A stretch of 64,000 nucleotides of DNA from an uncultured Bacteroidales bacterium (GCA_947589325.1 CANQAM010000005.1:1-64000), one strand, 5' to 3'; positions 1 through 9,168 are shown, numbered from the stretch's first letter. The notes: generated by a model not told the origin, from the letters alone. Translations and numbers: made by a program.

Positions 1-53
1 CCGGGGACACAAGGATTTTCAGTCCTTTGCTCTACCAACTGAGCTATGGCACC
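1..53 (-). tRNA. tRNA-Phe (GAA), 3' part cut by window edge
   Basis: Read on the minus strand, the sequence starts with GGTGCCATAGCTCAGTTGG, which gives the acceptor 5' strand and D-arm. An anticodon stem AAGGA/TCCTT follows, closing a loop CTGAAAA with anticodon GAA. The variable region and the start of the T-arm are present. The rest of the T-arm and the acceptor 3' strand lie beyond the left edge. Confidence 0.95.
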
Positions 54-68
54 ATGTATTTTGCGGTG

Positions 69-99
69 CAAATATAGCACGTTTTTTGCAACGCTCCAA
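69..99 (-). promoter_or_regulatory. Promoter of tRNA-Phe
   Basis: On the minus strand a TTG (positions 99-97) is followed after 20 bp by TATATTTG (76-69). This matches the Bacteroidota TTG / TAnnTTTG promoter. It ends 15 bp before the tRNA 5' end at 53. Confidence 0.7.
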
Positions 100-184
100 G
101 TTTTCCCGCAAAAAATTTTTATGGGATTTTTCCGCTGTTTCGGAAAGTGCGGCGCTTCTCATAAAAACGGCACATCATATCTGT

Positions 185-1225
185 CTATTCGAAAAGCATC
201 TCTTCATATATTTCCCAATATTTTCGGGCGCTATTCTGCCATGAAAAACTTCGGGCGTATCGTTTTATTTCTTCCGCATCTTTTCCGCCGGAATAAAAAT
301 GCGTTATTCCTTCGGCGAACTCTTTTTTCATCGAATCTCTATCAAAATTCTTATTGAAATAATATGCGTATTCCTTTCCTATCTCCGGCAGACTCGTATG
401 GCACGAAAGAAACGTCGGCTTGCCATAAGCCATAGCTTCCAACACCGGCAATCCGAATCCCTCGGCTATCGAAGGAAACACGAATGCCTTACAATGACTG
501 AGATACCAATGTTTATGTTCTTCGGATACAGGACCGATGACATGCACTCTTTCGCTCACACCATACAAGGCGGCTTCATTCATGATTTTTGTTTCGTATT
601 CGGATTTATTCCCCGCTATAATCAAGTGGAAATCATTGTTTTGCAACAGGCAAGGGAGGGTGTGAAAATTTTTCTTCGGAAGAATGGCACTTATCGAAAA
701 AAGAAATTCTCCGTCGGGTTTATATTCCGGCTCCACAATTTTCCCTTCATACAAGTTACAGCCGTTATATACGACATCTATCTTCTTACTTCCTGTGTCG
801 ATATGTGCCAACAAATCTTGTTTGCAAAACTCGGATATGACAGTTATTCTGTTTGCTCTGTCGATAAGATGCTGTATTTTTCGTAAATATTTTTGCTGCT
901 TTTGCTCTGTCTTTTCGTAAAGAAAATTCAAATCATGCACAGTGAGCAACAGTTTGCCGTCTCGCGGGACATATTGTGTCAATTGGTGGGTCGCATGCCA
1001 TAATCGGCAATTCGCCGGCGCATCGAATCCGAATTTGTCGAACAACCGTTTTTTTCTGTAATATACATCATCACCCCATCTTTTCGCTATCTTCTGCGGA
1101 ATATAGAAACCCAAATCTTCTGTATGCGCATATTTTTCTTTCAACAAAGAAGCCGCGAGCCTATCACAAAAATAATACAATCCCGTAAAGGGATAATTCA
1201 TTCTTTCACAATCGACAACAATCAT
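185..1225 (-). CDS. GT4-family glycosyltransferase
   Basis: This is a 346-aa retaining glycosyltransferase of the GT-B fold. It probably transfers a sugar from a nucleotide-sugar donor onto a surface glycan or lipid-linked oligosaccharide at the inner face of the membrane. The C-terminal half has the donor-binding signature EGFGLPVLEA (about residues 255-264), with two Glu in the E-x7-E spacing, preceded by a SISAILPKKN loop. The start is placed at MIVVDCERMN because the upstream 22 residues of open frame look unrelated to the family and run into the intergenic region. It is transcribed divergently from the next glycosyltransferase across 68 bp. The acceptor and sugar cannot be read from the sequence. 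The coding region is AT-richer than most of the window, which would fit a laterally moving glycan locus. Confidence 0.85.
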   Translation of the reverse strand: MIVVDCERMNYPFTGLYYFCDRLAASLLKEKYAHTEDLGFYIPQKIAKRWGDDVYYRKKRLFDKFGFDAPANCRLWHATHQLTQYVPRDGKLLLTVHDLNFLYEKTEQKQQKYLRKIQHLIDRANRITVISEFCKQDLLAHIDTGSKKIDVVYNGCNLYEGKIVEPEYKPDGEFLFSISAILPKKNFHTLPCLLQNNDFHLIIAGNKSEYETKIMNEAALYGVSERVHVIGPVSEEHKHWYLSHCKAFVFPSIAEGFGLPVLEAMAYGKPTFLSCHTSLPEIGKEYAYYFNKNFDRDSMKKEFAEGITHFYSGGKDAEEIKRYARSFSWQNSARKYWEIYEEMLFE

Positions 1226-1263
1226 TTTTAATGCTATTTCCGCTTTATTTGTCAAAATTTTTG

Positions 1264-1271
1264 TACTTTTG
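1264..1271 (+). promoter_or_regulatory. -7 element upstream of glycosyltransferase
   Basis: TACTTTTG matches the Bacteroidota TAnnTTTG -7 box, 22 bp before the start codon at 1294. No TTG sits at the preferred distance upstream, so the -33 element is weak or absent. Confidence 0.55.
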
Positions 1272-1293
1272 CCGCAATACCAAACAAGCACAC

Positions 1294-2472
1294 ATGAATT
1301 ATAATATCGCTTTTTACCACAAAAATTTCACCTTCGGCGGTGGAGAAAGAGTAACCTTAAATACCGCCCAATATCTTCAGGGCAAAGGTAATCACATTTA
1401 CATTTTTTGCAAAAACTTTGCCAAAGAAAAATTGCCGGAATCGGAAATTCCTAATTATACTGATACTGAAACCGGAAATGTCGTTATTCTCAGAAAAGAC
1501 AATGAAAAAACGATTATTGCAAATTGCCTCGCAAAAAAAATCGATTTTCTGATTATTCAAGGTTTTTGCCATATCGATGTACGAAAAATAAAATCGGCTC
1601 TTTCTCACACGAAAATCATTTATTGCAATCACGGCTCCCCCTTTTGGGAAATTACCAACAAGATAGAATGTAAAAGATATAGAAAAAATAATTCTTTCGG
1701 GAACATTCTGCTCTATTATCTGATAGATGCGCCCAAAATATTCTGCGGCGTATACGAGAGGAGATTCATGAAAATCTATCATAAGATTTATACGTTTTCC
1801 GACGCTTATGTCACTCTTTGCGAAGCTTATTCCGAAGAAATACGGACTCGCCTCCGGCTCCAAAATTCCGATAAATTATATGCTATCAACAACCCTGAAA
1901 AAATAGCCGACGCAAATCTCGATAAAGAGAAAATCGTTCTGTATGTCGGAAGACTGACTTATGCCGACAAAAGAGTAGACCGGCTCCTTTCGATTTGGCA
2001 TAAAGCCGGCTCGGCAACGACCGGGTGGAAACTCATCATCGTAGGCGACGGGAAAGAGAAAAAACGGTTGGAATCGCAGGCCGAATCTCTAAATCTCTCC
2101 AATGTATTTTTTGCCGGATTTTGCAATTCCCCGCAAAAGTATTATGACCGTGCTGCCGTTCTTTGTCTGACCTCCACTTTTGAGGGTTGGCCGCTGGCGC
2201 TTACCGAAGCCCAGACAAACGGGGTGATTCCCATCGCTTTCGGCTGCACCGAAGGGGTGAAAACCATTCTCGCCCCGAACGGGGAAAACGGCATTTGCAT
2301 CGAGCCGTTCGATTTGGACACGTATGCGAAAGAACTGTCCTCTTTGCTGCTCGACGAAAACCGCCGTCGGCACATACAGCAAAACGTTCTCGTAAAAAGA
2401 TTGGAATACTCTCCGGAAAAGACCGGCGAAAAATGGATTGCCTTACTCGACACTCTTGCCGAAAAGAAATAA
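1294..2472 (+). CDS. GT4-family glycosyltransferase
   Basis: This 392-aa GT-B glycosyltransferase has an N-terminal FTFGGGERV segment (about 13-20), typical of the glycine-rich start of GT4 acceptor domains. The C-terminal donor domain has IVLYVGRLTYADKRVD (about 214-229), VGDGKEKKRL and EGWPLALTEA (about 297-306, the E-x7-E motif). The ATG at 1294 is chosen because it lies just downstream of a -7 box; the 21 residues of open frame before it overlap that promoter. The gene ends 4 bp from the end of the convergent minus-strand glycosyltransferase. The first two thirds are AT-rich and the last third is clearly GC-richer, a possible sign of recombination. The substrate is unknown. Confidence 0.87.
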   Translation: MNYNIAFYHKNFTFGGGERVTLNTAQYLQGKGNHIYIFCKNFAKEKLPESEIPNYTDTETGNVVILRKDNEKTIIANCLAKKIDFLIIQGFCHIDVRKIKSALSHTKIIYCNHGSPFWEITNKIECKRYRKNNSFGNILLYYLIDAPKIFCGVYERRFMKIYHKIYTFSDAYVTLCEAYSEEIRTRLRLQNSDKLYAINNPEKIADANLDKEKIVLYVGRLTYADKRVDRLLSIWHKAGSATTGWKLIIVGDGKEKKRLESQAESLNLSNVFFAGFCNSPQKYYDRAAVLCLTSTFEGWPLALTEAQTNGVIPIAFGCTEGVKTILAPNGENGICIEPFDLDTYAKELSSLLLDENRRRHIQQNVLVKRLEYSPEKTGEKWIALLDTLAEKK

Positions 2473-2476
2473 AAAC

Positions 2477-3613
2477 TTACAACAATTTATCATAAAGGGC
2501 CGTGAGTTTTGCTGCAATGGCCTCTTTTGAAAAAATTTTTACATATTCTTTTCCGGAAAGAACCATGGCCGCCGCCATTTTTTTATCATTCAATATCCGG
2601 CATATCGCCTCGGCAAGGGAATGACTGTTGTCCGGTGAAACATAGAGAGAGTCCGGGCCACCCGCCTCTTCGAGGCACGAACCGGTTGCCGCAACGACCG
2701 GAACGCCCACCGTCAGCGCTTCTACGACAGGTATTCCGAAACCCTCGAAAAAAGAAGGATAAACCATCACTTCCGCCTGTTTGTAAATAGCCGGCAAATC
2801 TCCCAGCGGCACCCGATGAAACAGGTGTATCCGCGACGCCAAACCGGCATTGCAGGCTTGGCGCAGCACGTTTTCCGAATACTGCGTGGCACGCCCCACA
2901 GCGACGACATGCACATCGGCCGGCAAATACGCCAACGCCTCGACTATCGCCTGCAAATTCTTTCGCGGCTCCAGCGTACCGACCGTCAGTATATACCGTG
3001 TCGGCAAGTCATATTTCCGAACTATTCTATGGCGTTGTTCCTCCGGCACGGGCTCGGAAAATATTTCATTGCAACCTTGATATATCACCTCTATTTTATC
3101 GGGAGCTATATGAAAACGCTCGACAATATCCCGTTTGGTACATTCGCTCACGGCGACTATTTTGTCGGCACACCGGCAGGCACGGGCAAATTTCCATTTA
3201 TAAATCCGCCGGTCTATCGGATTATAAAATCGAGGATACCGTAAAAATATAAGATCGTGTATCGTTACGACACTCTTGATGCCAGAACGTTCGATGCCTA
3301 TCGGCAATTCATTGCTCAATCCATGAAATAACCGTATGCCATCACGACGCAAATCTTCTATCATTGCCCAAGAGCGCCATAAAGACGAAAAGCATCGCCA
3401 TATTTTCTTTTGAGGCATCTGCGACGAAACATCTTCACAGGCAAGCAAGGCATCGTACTCCGCATTTTCTTTACGTTTCGGAATATACATACGCCATTGC
3501 GCCTTATACGGTGAATGAGCCAATGCGCCGATGATAAAGCGGCTGTAATTTCCCAATCCTGTACGATTGGCATTTGCCCTCTTGGCATCGAAGCCGATGA
3601 TTTTCTTATTCAT
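2477..3613 (-). CDS. GT4-family glycosyltransferase
   Basis: A 378-aa GT-B glycosyltransferase. It shows RTGLGNYSRF (17-26) in the acceptor domain, VTIHDLIFLRYP (116-127), the phosphate loop GTLEPRKN (212-219) and the donor motif EGFGIPVVEA (290-299). These features resemble mannosyl- or glucosyltransferases of the WbaZ/mannosyl-transferase type, but the donor cannot be fixed. The ATG at 3613 starts MNKKIIGFDAKRA and lies 8 bp downstream of the RNase H stop, so the two genes are probably co-transcribed on the minus strand. A long open frame continues upstream of this start but reads through the RNase H gene in another frame, so it is not used. Confidence 0.88.
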   Translation of the reverse strand: MNKKIIGFDAKRANANRTGLGNYSRFIIGALAHSPYKAQWRMYIPKRKENAEYDALLACEDVSSQMPQKKIWRCFSSLWRSWAMIEDLRRDGIRLFHGLSNELPIGIERSGIKSVVTIHDLIFLRYPRFYNPIDRRIYKWKFARACRCADKIVAVSECTKRDIVERFHIAPDKIEVIYQGCNEIFSEPVPEEQRHRIVRKYDLPTRYILTVGTLEPRKNLQAIVEALAYLPADVHVVAVGRATQYSENVLRQACNAGLASRIHLFHRVPLGDLPAIYKQAEVMVYPSFFEGFGIPVVEALTVGVPVVAATGSCLEEAGGPDSLYVSPDNSHSLAEAICRILNDKKMAAAMVLSGKEYVKIFSKEAIAAKLTALYDKLL

Positions 3614-3621
3614 ATCGTTTT

Positions 3622-4251
3622 TTATTTTCGGCCGAAATCGGCGGGGACTTCGCCCCACTCGCGGGTTTCCCATTTGACGATGCGGTTGGCATACGTGTTT
3701 TCGCGCAGCCATTTTTCGGCGCGGGCTATGAGGTCGAATACGGGGGCATTGCGGTCGGTATGCGCCAATTTCGTCTTGCATTGCTTCGCCCGCACCCACG
3801 CTATGGCGTTGCGGCTGTCGGAGCAGACGGTCATGCCGCTGCCTTTCTTTTTCAGAAGAGCCAGCGCATGCACCAACGCCAAAAATTCGCCGACATTGTT
3901 CGTGCCGTCGGCAAACGGCCCTATCCGGAATATTTCCTGCCCCGTGCGCACATACACGCCGCGATACTCCATCGTTCCGGGATTGCCGAGACAGGAGGCA
4001 TCGACCGCCAGCGTATCGAGCGCCCATTCGGGTATTTTTGCGGCAGCGGCACGGGCGGACGTTTCGCTCTTCGGACTCGCAGAATACGCGGTGTAGCCGT
4101 TTTCGAACGCTGCTTCCGCCTCTTCTTTGGTGGAAAAACTTTTATATTTTGCCGACGGATAGTTTTTTACCTGCAAGCGACACTCCGTCCACGAAGTATA
4201 AATGCCCGGCGAAACGCCGTCCCATACCACGTAATATTTCGGTTTATCCAT
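3622..4251 (-). CDS. Ribonuclease H with N-terminal viroplasmin domain
   Basis: RNase H degrades the RNA strand of RNA-DNA hybrids in the cytoplasm, for example R-loops and primers. Residues 6-50 (YYVVWDGVSPGIYTSW onward) form the hybrid-binding or caulimovirus viroplasmin-like domain found in eukaryotic RNase H1 and Bacteroidota RnhA. An Ala-rich linker (about 56-72) leads to the catalytic domain, with the acidic residues D84 (AVDASCLGNPG), E122 (NNVGEFLAL), D145 (VCSDSRNA) and a later Asp at 166 or 173. At 209 aa the length suits this two-domain class. The start MDKPKYYVVW is preferred over an ATG 8 codons upstream because it sits directly before the conserved domain. Confidence 0.9.
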   Translation of the reverse strand: MDKPKYYVVWDGVSPGIYTSWTECRLQVKNYPSAKYKSFSTKEEAEAAFENGYTAYSASPKSETSARAAAAKIPEWALDTLAVDASCLGNPGTMEYRGVYVRTGQEIFRIGPFADGTNNVGEFLALVHALALLKKKGSGMTVCSDSRNAIAWVRAKQCKTKLAHTDRNAPVFDLIARAEKWLRENTYANRIVKWETREWGEVPADFGRK

Positions 4252-4290
4252 GCCTGTAAAAATTTTTATGCACAAAAGTAAGGATATTTA

Positions 4291-4320
4291 TTGACTTCTG
4301 CACAAAAAATCCTATTTTTG
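4291..4320 (+). promoter_or_regulatory. Promoter of aroK
   Basis: TTG at 4291-4293 and TATTTTTG at 4313-4320 are separated by 19 bp, a full match to the Bacteroidota promoter. It lies 33 bp before the aroK start codon and just downstream of the divergent RNase H start. Confidence 0.75.
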
Positions 4321-4353
4321 CCGATGCTATATCGAAAGCATCGCAGGGTAAAC

Positions 4354-4896
4354 ATGAAACGCATTTTTCTAATCGGATATATGGGAGCGGGCAAAAGCAC
4401 GCTCGGCAAAACGCTGGCGCGAAAACTCAACATCGCATTCATCGACCTCGACCGCTACATCGAATGCCGCCTCCACAAAACGATTCCCGAAATTTTTTCG
4501 GAAAATGGCGAAAGCGCGTTTCGTGTTCTCGAAAAAAATCTACTGCACGAAGTGTGCGATTTCGAAAATGTGGTCATCGCCGGCGGCGGCGGAACGCCTT
4601 GTTTCTTCGACAACATCGACTACATAAATGCACACACGACCTGCGTCTATCTGCAAACTTCGGTCGATGAACTGTTTGAGCGACTGAAAAAATATCGGGA
4701 TTCACGCCCCCTGCTGCAAAGCAAAAACGACGAAGAATTACGCGCATTCATCGAAAAAAATCTCTCTTCGCGAGAAAATTTCTATAAACAAGCTACCATA
4801 CATTTCGACACGGGAAGATTAGCAACCTCGCAAGAAATAACGGCAAGAACCGAGCAATTAGCTCAAATTATTTTCAATAAAAGCGACAATAAGTAA
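4354..4896 (+). CDS. aroK: Shikimate kinase
   Basis: Phosphorylates shikimate at the 3-hydroxyl with ATP, the fifth step of the chorismate pathway for aromatic amino acids. The 180-aa product has the Walker A loop GYMGAGKST (8-16), the shikimate-binding FIDLDRYIE with Asp31 and Asp33, an AFRVLEKN arginine, and a GGGGTP turn (centre near residue 82). The ATP-lid RPLLQ segment follows. The size is normal for a monofunctional bacterial AroK. It is a single gene with its own promoter, followed 93 bp later by korA. Confidence 0.95.
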   Translation: MKRIFLIGYMGAGKSTLGKTLARKLNIAFIDLDRYIECRLHKTIPEIFSENGESAFRVLEKNLLHEVCDFENVVIAGGGGTPCFFDNIDYINAHTTCVYLQTSVDELFERLKKYRDSRPLLQSKNDEELRAFIEKNLSSRENFYKQATIHFDTGRLATSQEITARTEQLAQIIFNKSDNK

Positions 4897-4913
4897 GATT
4901 TTTCTTCCCTTTA

Positions 4914-4944
4914 TTGCCAAAATGTCGATTTTTTATTTTCTTTG
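4914..4944 (+). promoter_or_regulatory. Probable korAB promoter
   Basis: TTG at 4914-4916 and TTTCTTTG at 4937-4944 are 20 bp apart. The second box deviates from TAnnTTTG only at its second base. It lies 45 bp before the korA start codon. Confidence 0.45.
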
Positions 4945-4989
4945 CCCCGTTCAAATAAAAGCCATTCCACACATATTAAAACAGACACT

Positions 4990-6837
4990 ATGTCAGAAGA
5001 AACAAAAGTGAACGTATTGGAAAAAGTGGTCGTCCGCTTCTCGGGCGACTCCGGCGACGGTATGCAGCTTGCCGGCAATCTTTTCTCCAACCTCTCCGCC
5101 GCTATCGGGAACGAAATCTCTACTTTTCCCGATTATCCGGCAGAAATTCGCGCCCCGCAAGGGACATTGGGCGGCGTATCGGGATTCCAAGTGCATATCG
5201 GGAAAGGCGTCTACACGCCCGGCGACAAAGCCGACGTACTCGTAGCCATGAATCCTGCCGCGCTCAAAACCAACATCAAGTACGTGAAACCGACAGGTAT
5301 CGTGATTTTCGATACCGACTCTTTCCAAAAAAGCGACCTCGAAAAAGCAGCATTCGCCACAGACGACCCGTTCAAGGAGCTGGGCATCGTGCAACAGCTC
5401 GTACCCGTCGCCATCTCGTCGATGGTCAAAGATTCGCTGGCAGATTCGGGGCTTGATGCCAAAGCCGCCCTGCGCTGCAAAAACATGTTTGCGCTCGGAC
5501 TCGTATGCTGGCTTTTCGACCGACCGCTCGACCAAGCCGAACACCTGCTCCACAATAAATTCGCCAAGAAGCCGTCGGTGCTCGAAGCCAACGTCAAAGT
5601 CATGACCGACGGCTACAACTACGGACACAACATTCATGCCTCCGTATCGACCTGCCGCATCGAAACCGCCAACGTGAAAAAGGGCATATACACCGACATC
5701 ACCGGCAACCGTGCAACGGCTTACGGGCTCATCGCCGCATCGGAAAAGTCGGGCCGCCCGCTTTTCCTCGGCAGTTACCCCATCACCCCCGCCAGCGACA
5801 TTCTGCACGAACTCGCCAAACGGAAAGACCTCGGCGTGAAAGTGGTGCAGGCAGAAGATGAAATTTCGGGCATCTGCACCGCTATCGGCGCCAGCTTTGC
5901 CGGCAATTTGGCCGCGACTTCCACATCGGGACCCGGACTCGCACTGAAAAGCGAAGCCATAGGTCTCGCCGTCATGGCGGAACTGCCGCTGGTCGTCATC
6001 GACGTACAACGGGGCGGCCCCTCCACCGGTCTGCCCACCAAGTCGGAACAGACCGACCTGCTCCAAGCGCTCTACGGACGCAACGGCGAGTCGCCTGCCG
6101 TCGTGCTGGCGGCCTCCACGCCGACAAACTGCTTCGACATGGCTTTCGAGGCTGCAAAAATAGCCCTCGAACACATGACGCCGGTAATTCTGCTCACCGA
6201 CGCTTTCATCGCCAACGGCTCGTCGGCATGGCGCATTCCCGACATGAACGAATATCCCGACATCAAACCCAACTACGTGAAGCCGGAAATGCTTGCCGAC
6301 AACTGGAAGCCCTACAAACGCGACCCCGAAACATTCGTCCGTTATTGGGCGATACCGGGCACGGAAGGGTTCATGCACCGTCTCGGCGGTCTCGAAAAAG
6401 ACTGCACGACGAGCGCCATATCCACCGACCCAGCCAACCACCAGAAAATGACGAACCTGCGGCAGGCGAAAATAGATTACATCGCCACGTGCATTCCCAA
6501 GCTCAACGTACAGGGAAATCCCGATGCCGACCTGCTCGTCGTAGGCTGGGGCGGCACATACGGACACCTCTATTCCGCCGTCAGCGAACTGAATGCCGAA
6601 GGCAGAGCCGTCGCTCTTGCACACTTCAATTACATCAACCCGCTGCCCGCCAACACCGCCGACGTACTGAAACGCTACAAAAAAGTGGTTGTCTGCGAAC
6701 AAAACAACGGACAATTCGCCACGCAGCTGCTCTCGAAAGTACCCGGACTCTCCGTTTCGCGATTCAACCGCGTACAGGGACAGCCGTTCATGGTGAGCGA
6801 ACTGAAAGAGCATTTCATCAAATTTATGGAGGAATAG
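4990..6837 (+). CDS. korA: 2-oxoglutarate:ferredoxin oxidoreductase, alpha subunit
   Basis: The alpha chain, fused to the gamma domain, of the cytoplasmic thiamine-diphosphate enzyme that decarboxylates 2-oxoglutarate to succinyl-CoA and reduces ferredoxin, or runs in the reductive direction in anaerobes. Residues about 10-190 form the gamma domain, starting VRFSGDSGDGMQLAGN. The pyrimidine-binding alpha domain then follows (YPITPASDIL; EDEISGICTAIGASFAG; TSTSGPGLALKSE; RGGPSTGLPTK), and the C-terminus carries the transketolase-like domain. The 615-aa length fits the fused two-subunit architecture. The start MSEETKV is preferred to an upstream TTG. korB follows after 4 bp. No separate ferredoxin-like korC or korD is adjacent. 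A related 2-oxoacid substrate cannot be strictly excluded. Confidence 0.92.
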   Translation: MSEETKVNVLEKVVVRFSGDSGDGMQLAGNLFSNLSAAIGNEISTFPDYPAEIRAPQGTLGGVSGFQVHIGKGVYTPGDKADVLVAMNPAALKTNIKYVKPTGIVIFDTDSFQKSDLEKAAFATDDPFKELGIVQQLVPVAISSMVKDSLADSGLDAKAALRCKNMFALGLVCWLFDRPLDQAEHLLHNKFAKKPSVLEANVKVMTDGYNYGHNIHASVSTCRIETANVKKGIYTDITGNRATAYGLIAASEKSGRPLFLGSYPITPASDILHELAKRKDLGVKVVQAEDEISGICTAIGASFAGNLAATSTSGPGLALKSEAIGLAVMAELPLVVIDVQRGGPSTGLPTKSEQTDLLQALYGRNGESPAVVLAASTPTNCFDMAFEAAKIALEHMTPVILLTDAFIANGSSAWRIPDMNEYPDIKPNYVKPEMLADNWKPYKRDPETFVRYWAIPGTEGFMHRLGGLEKDCTTSAISTDPANHQKMTNLRQAKIDYIATCIPKLNVQGNPDADLLVVGWGGTYGHLYSAVSELNAEGRAVALAHFNYINPLPANTADVLKRYKKVVVCEQNNGQFATQLLSKVPGLSVSRFNRVQGQPFMVSELKEHFIKFMEE

Positions 6838-6841
6838 AGCA

Positions 6842-7855
6842 ATGGACAACAAAGTATATACAGCCAAAGATTATAAAAGCGACCAATATGTGCGCTGGTG
6901 TCCGGGTTGCGGCGACCACGCCGTCGTAAACACGCTGCAAAAGGCAATGGCGGAGCTGGGAATACCCCCGCACCGGATAGCCGTTATATCGGGTATCGGC
7001 TGCTCCTCGCGCCTGCCCTACTACATGAACACCTACGGATTTCACACCATTCACGGGCGCGCTGCCGCCATCGCCACCGGCGTGAAAACCGCCAACCCCG
7101 AATTGACCGTATGGCAGGTGAGCGGCGACGGCGACTGCCTCGCTATCGGCGGTAACCATTTCATTCATGCCCTGCGCCGGAACATCGACCTCAACATTTT
7201 GCTGCTAAACAACAAAATCTACGGACTGACCAAAGGGCAATACTCCCCGACGAGCGACCGCGGAGCCATTACGAAATCGTCGCCCTACGGTACGGTGGAA
7301 GACCCCTTCGTGCCGGCAGAACTGACTTTCGGCGCTCGCGGACACTTCTTCGCCCGCTCCATCGACGTCGATCTCGAAGTAGCCAAAGAGTGTATGGTGG
7401 CTGCCGGTCGCCACAAAGGTGCCGCCGTCGTGGAGATTCTGCAAAACTGCGTCATCTTCAATGACAAGATTCACAGCTTCGTCGCCGACAAGGAATTTCG
7501 TGCCGACCGCACCATTCACCTGCAACAAGGCAAAAAAATGATTTTCGGCAAGAACAACGACAAAGGTCTCGTACTCGACGGCTACACGCTCAAAGCTGTA
7601 ACTATCGGCGAAAACGGTGTAACCCTCGACGACATTCTCACCCACGACGCCACGACGCCCGACAACTTCCTGCACCAGCGTCTGGCAATGATGGACGGAC
7701 ACGAACTGCCGCTGGCTGTCGGTGTGATACGTGCAGTGGAATTTCCGACATACGACCGCGAAGTCGAAGCGCAAATCGAATCGATACGTTCGAAAAATCC
7801 GACAAAAACGCTGCGTGAACTTCTGCTCTCCGGCGAAACGTGGGAAGTGAAATAA
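6842..7855 (+). CDS. korB: 2-oxoglutarate:ferredoxin oxidoreductase, beta subunit
   Basis: The thiamine-diphosphate-binding subunit of the KorAB complex. Near the N-terminus it has RWCPGCGDHAVV, and then GIGCSSRLPYY, whose Cys residues help ligate the single 4Fe-4S cluster in this family. The ThDP and Mg2+ site is SGDGDCLAIGGNH with the downstream Asn of LLNNKIYGLT, followed by KGQYSPTS. The 337-aa length is normal. It begins 4 bp after korA and is followed by a strong hairpin terminator, so korAB forms a two-gene operon. Confidence 0.94.
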   Translation: MDNKVYTAKDYKSDQYVRWCPGCGDHAVVNTLQKAMAELGIPPHRIAVISGIGCSSRLPYYMNTYGFHTIHGRAAAIATGVKTANPELTVWQVSGDGDCLAIGGNHFIHALRRNIDLNILLLNNKIYGLTKGQYSPTSDRGAITKSSPYGTVEDPFVPAELTFGARGHFFARSIDVDLEVAKECMVAAGRHKGAAVVEILQNCVIFNDKIHSFVADKEFRADRTIHLQQGKKMIFGKNNDKGLVLDGYTLKAVTIGENGVTLDDILTHDATTPDNFLHQRLAMMDGHELPLAVGVIRAVEFPTYDREVEAQIESIRSKNPTKTLRELLLSGETWEVK

Positions 7856-7870
7856 ATCGATTCTACATAA

Positions 7871-7905
7871 AAAAGGGGAACGCCGTTTGTTGCGTTCCCC
7901 TTTTT
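7871..7905. terminator. Bidirectional intrinsic terminator between korB and the M16 peptidase gene
   Basis: A perfect 13-bp stem (arms 7871-7883 and 7892-7904) with an 8-nt loop is followed by T residues on the plus strand and T residues (from the A run) on the minus strand. It lies between the convergent stops at 7855 and 7919. Confidence 0.85.
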
Positions 7906-7918
7906 CGTATCATTGCTT

Positions 7919-9145
7919 TTACCTATAAATAAGCGTTGAAAGCACGGATTCATCGAAAATTTCGTTCGCGACCTCCAGCAGCTGCGATGCCGTTACCGCC
8001 TCGATGCAGGCGATGGATTCCTCCAACGATTCGTATTTGCCGTATCGCAAAAAAGATTTCCCCATACCCAACGTCGTCGTTTCGTTGCTCTCCGTACCGA
8101 TAGCCATTTGTCCGATAAGCTGCCGTTTGGCATTTGCCAGCTGCATGACGGTAAGCGCATTTTCCCGCAGGCGGCGCAACTCCCGATGCAAAATATCCAG
8201 ACAAGCCTCCGCCTTTGCGGGGTCGGTGCCGAAATAGACGGCAAAGACGCCCGTATCGGTATAATTCGTTACCGACGATTCCACCGTATAAACGTAACCT
8301 TTCCTTTCCCGCAGAGCCACATTGAGGCGGCTGTTCATACCGGGACCGCCGAGCAGGTTGTTCAACAAGAACAACGCGAAACGCCGTTCGTCGAACAAGT
8401 GGCAGGCTCGGCTGCCCACCAAGGCGTGCGCCTGATGCGTATCGATGCGCCGTGTCTTCGAAAACGGAGTGAAACCGGCGGGGGCAGTACGGACGAGCGG
8501 CTCGCCGGAGGCATCGTCGGCATCGCCCATATAGCGATTCAACGTCGATAAAACGCGATGAAACGGCACGGCGCCGAAAAAGAAAAAAACCAGCCGCGAC
8601 GGAATGTAATGCTGCTGCAAAAAGCGTCGTCCCGTTTCCGAAGTAAAAGAGACAAGCGTCTTTTTGTCCCCCAAAATAGGGTGCCCCAGCGCGTGCGCAG
8701 GAAAAAGCAAATCCTCGAATTCATCGTATATCGCTTCTGCCGGCGTGTCCTTGTAGGAATTTATTTCGTCGAGTATCACCTCTTTTTCGCGGACGACCTC
8801 CGCCTCGGGAAACTGCGAATGACGTATCAAGTCTGCCATTAGTTCCACCGCCCGCGACAGATGCTCATTCAAAAAAACGGAATATACGACCGTTTCTTCT
8901 TTCGTCGTATAGGCATTCAATTCACCGCCGACATTTTCCATGCGGTTGAGAATGTGCCACGAACGGCGCCGCTTCGTACCTTTGAACAAAAGATGCTCCA
9001 CGAAATGCGCCAAACCCTCCTCGCCCTTTCTTTCATCGCGCGTCCCGGCATCGACGACAAATCCGGCATACGAAACCGCCGTAGAGCCTTGCCGATAAAC
9101 GATACGCAAGCCGTTAGGCAATGTATATGTCTGACAATCGGTCAT
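7919..9145 (-). CDS. M16-family zinc peptidase (insulinase-like)
   Basis: A 408-aa single-chain M16 peptidase related to mitochondrial processing peptidase beta subunits. The inverted zinc motif H-x-x-E-H is HFVEH (H47, E50, H51), and the downstream Glu helix VILDEINSYKDTP supplies the third ligand region. The C-terminal half is the inactive-like M16_C domain with the R/Y pair region (LLGGPGMNSRL, YVYTVESSV). No signal peptide is seen, so it is probably cytoplasmic. The gene is monocistronic, convergent to korB, with a -7 box upstream. The substrate is unknown. Confidence 0.9.
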   Translation of the reverse strand: MTDCQTYTLPNGLRIVYRQGSTAVSYAGFVVDAGTRDERKGEEGLAHFVEHLLFKGTKRRRSWHILNRMENVGGELNAYTTKEETVVYSVFLNEHLSRAVELMADLIRHSQFPEAEVVREKEVILDEINSYKDTPAEAIYDEFEDLLFPAHALGHPILGDKKTLVSFTSETGRRFLQQHYIPSRLVFFFFGAVPFHRVLSTLNRYMGDADDASGEPLVRTAPAGFTPFSKTRRIDTHQAHALVGSRACHLFDERRFALFLLNNLLGGPGMNSRLNVALRERKGYVYTVESSVTNYTDTGVFAVYFGTDPAKAEACLDILHRELRRLRENALTVMQLANAKRQLIGQMAIGTESNETTTLGMGKSFLRYGKYESLEESIACIEAVTASQLLEVANEIFDESVLSTLIYR

Positions 9146-9168
9146 TCTTTTTTCCTGTTTTTCGGCGA

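Noticed and set aside
4993..6867. Long minus-strand open frame opposite korA (624 codons)
   Set aside because: It mirrors korA, which has full family motifs. The antisense frame stays open because of the codon bias of the sense gene and contains no recognisable domain.
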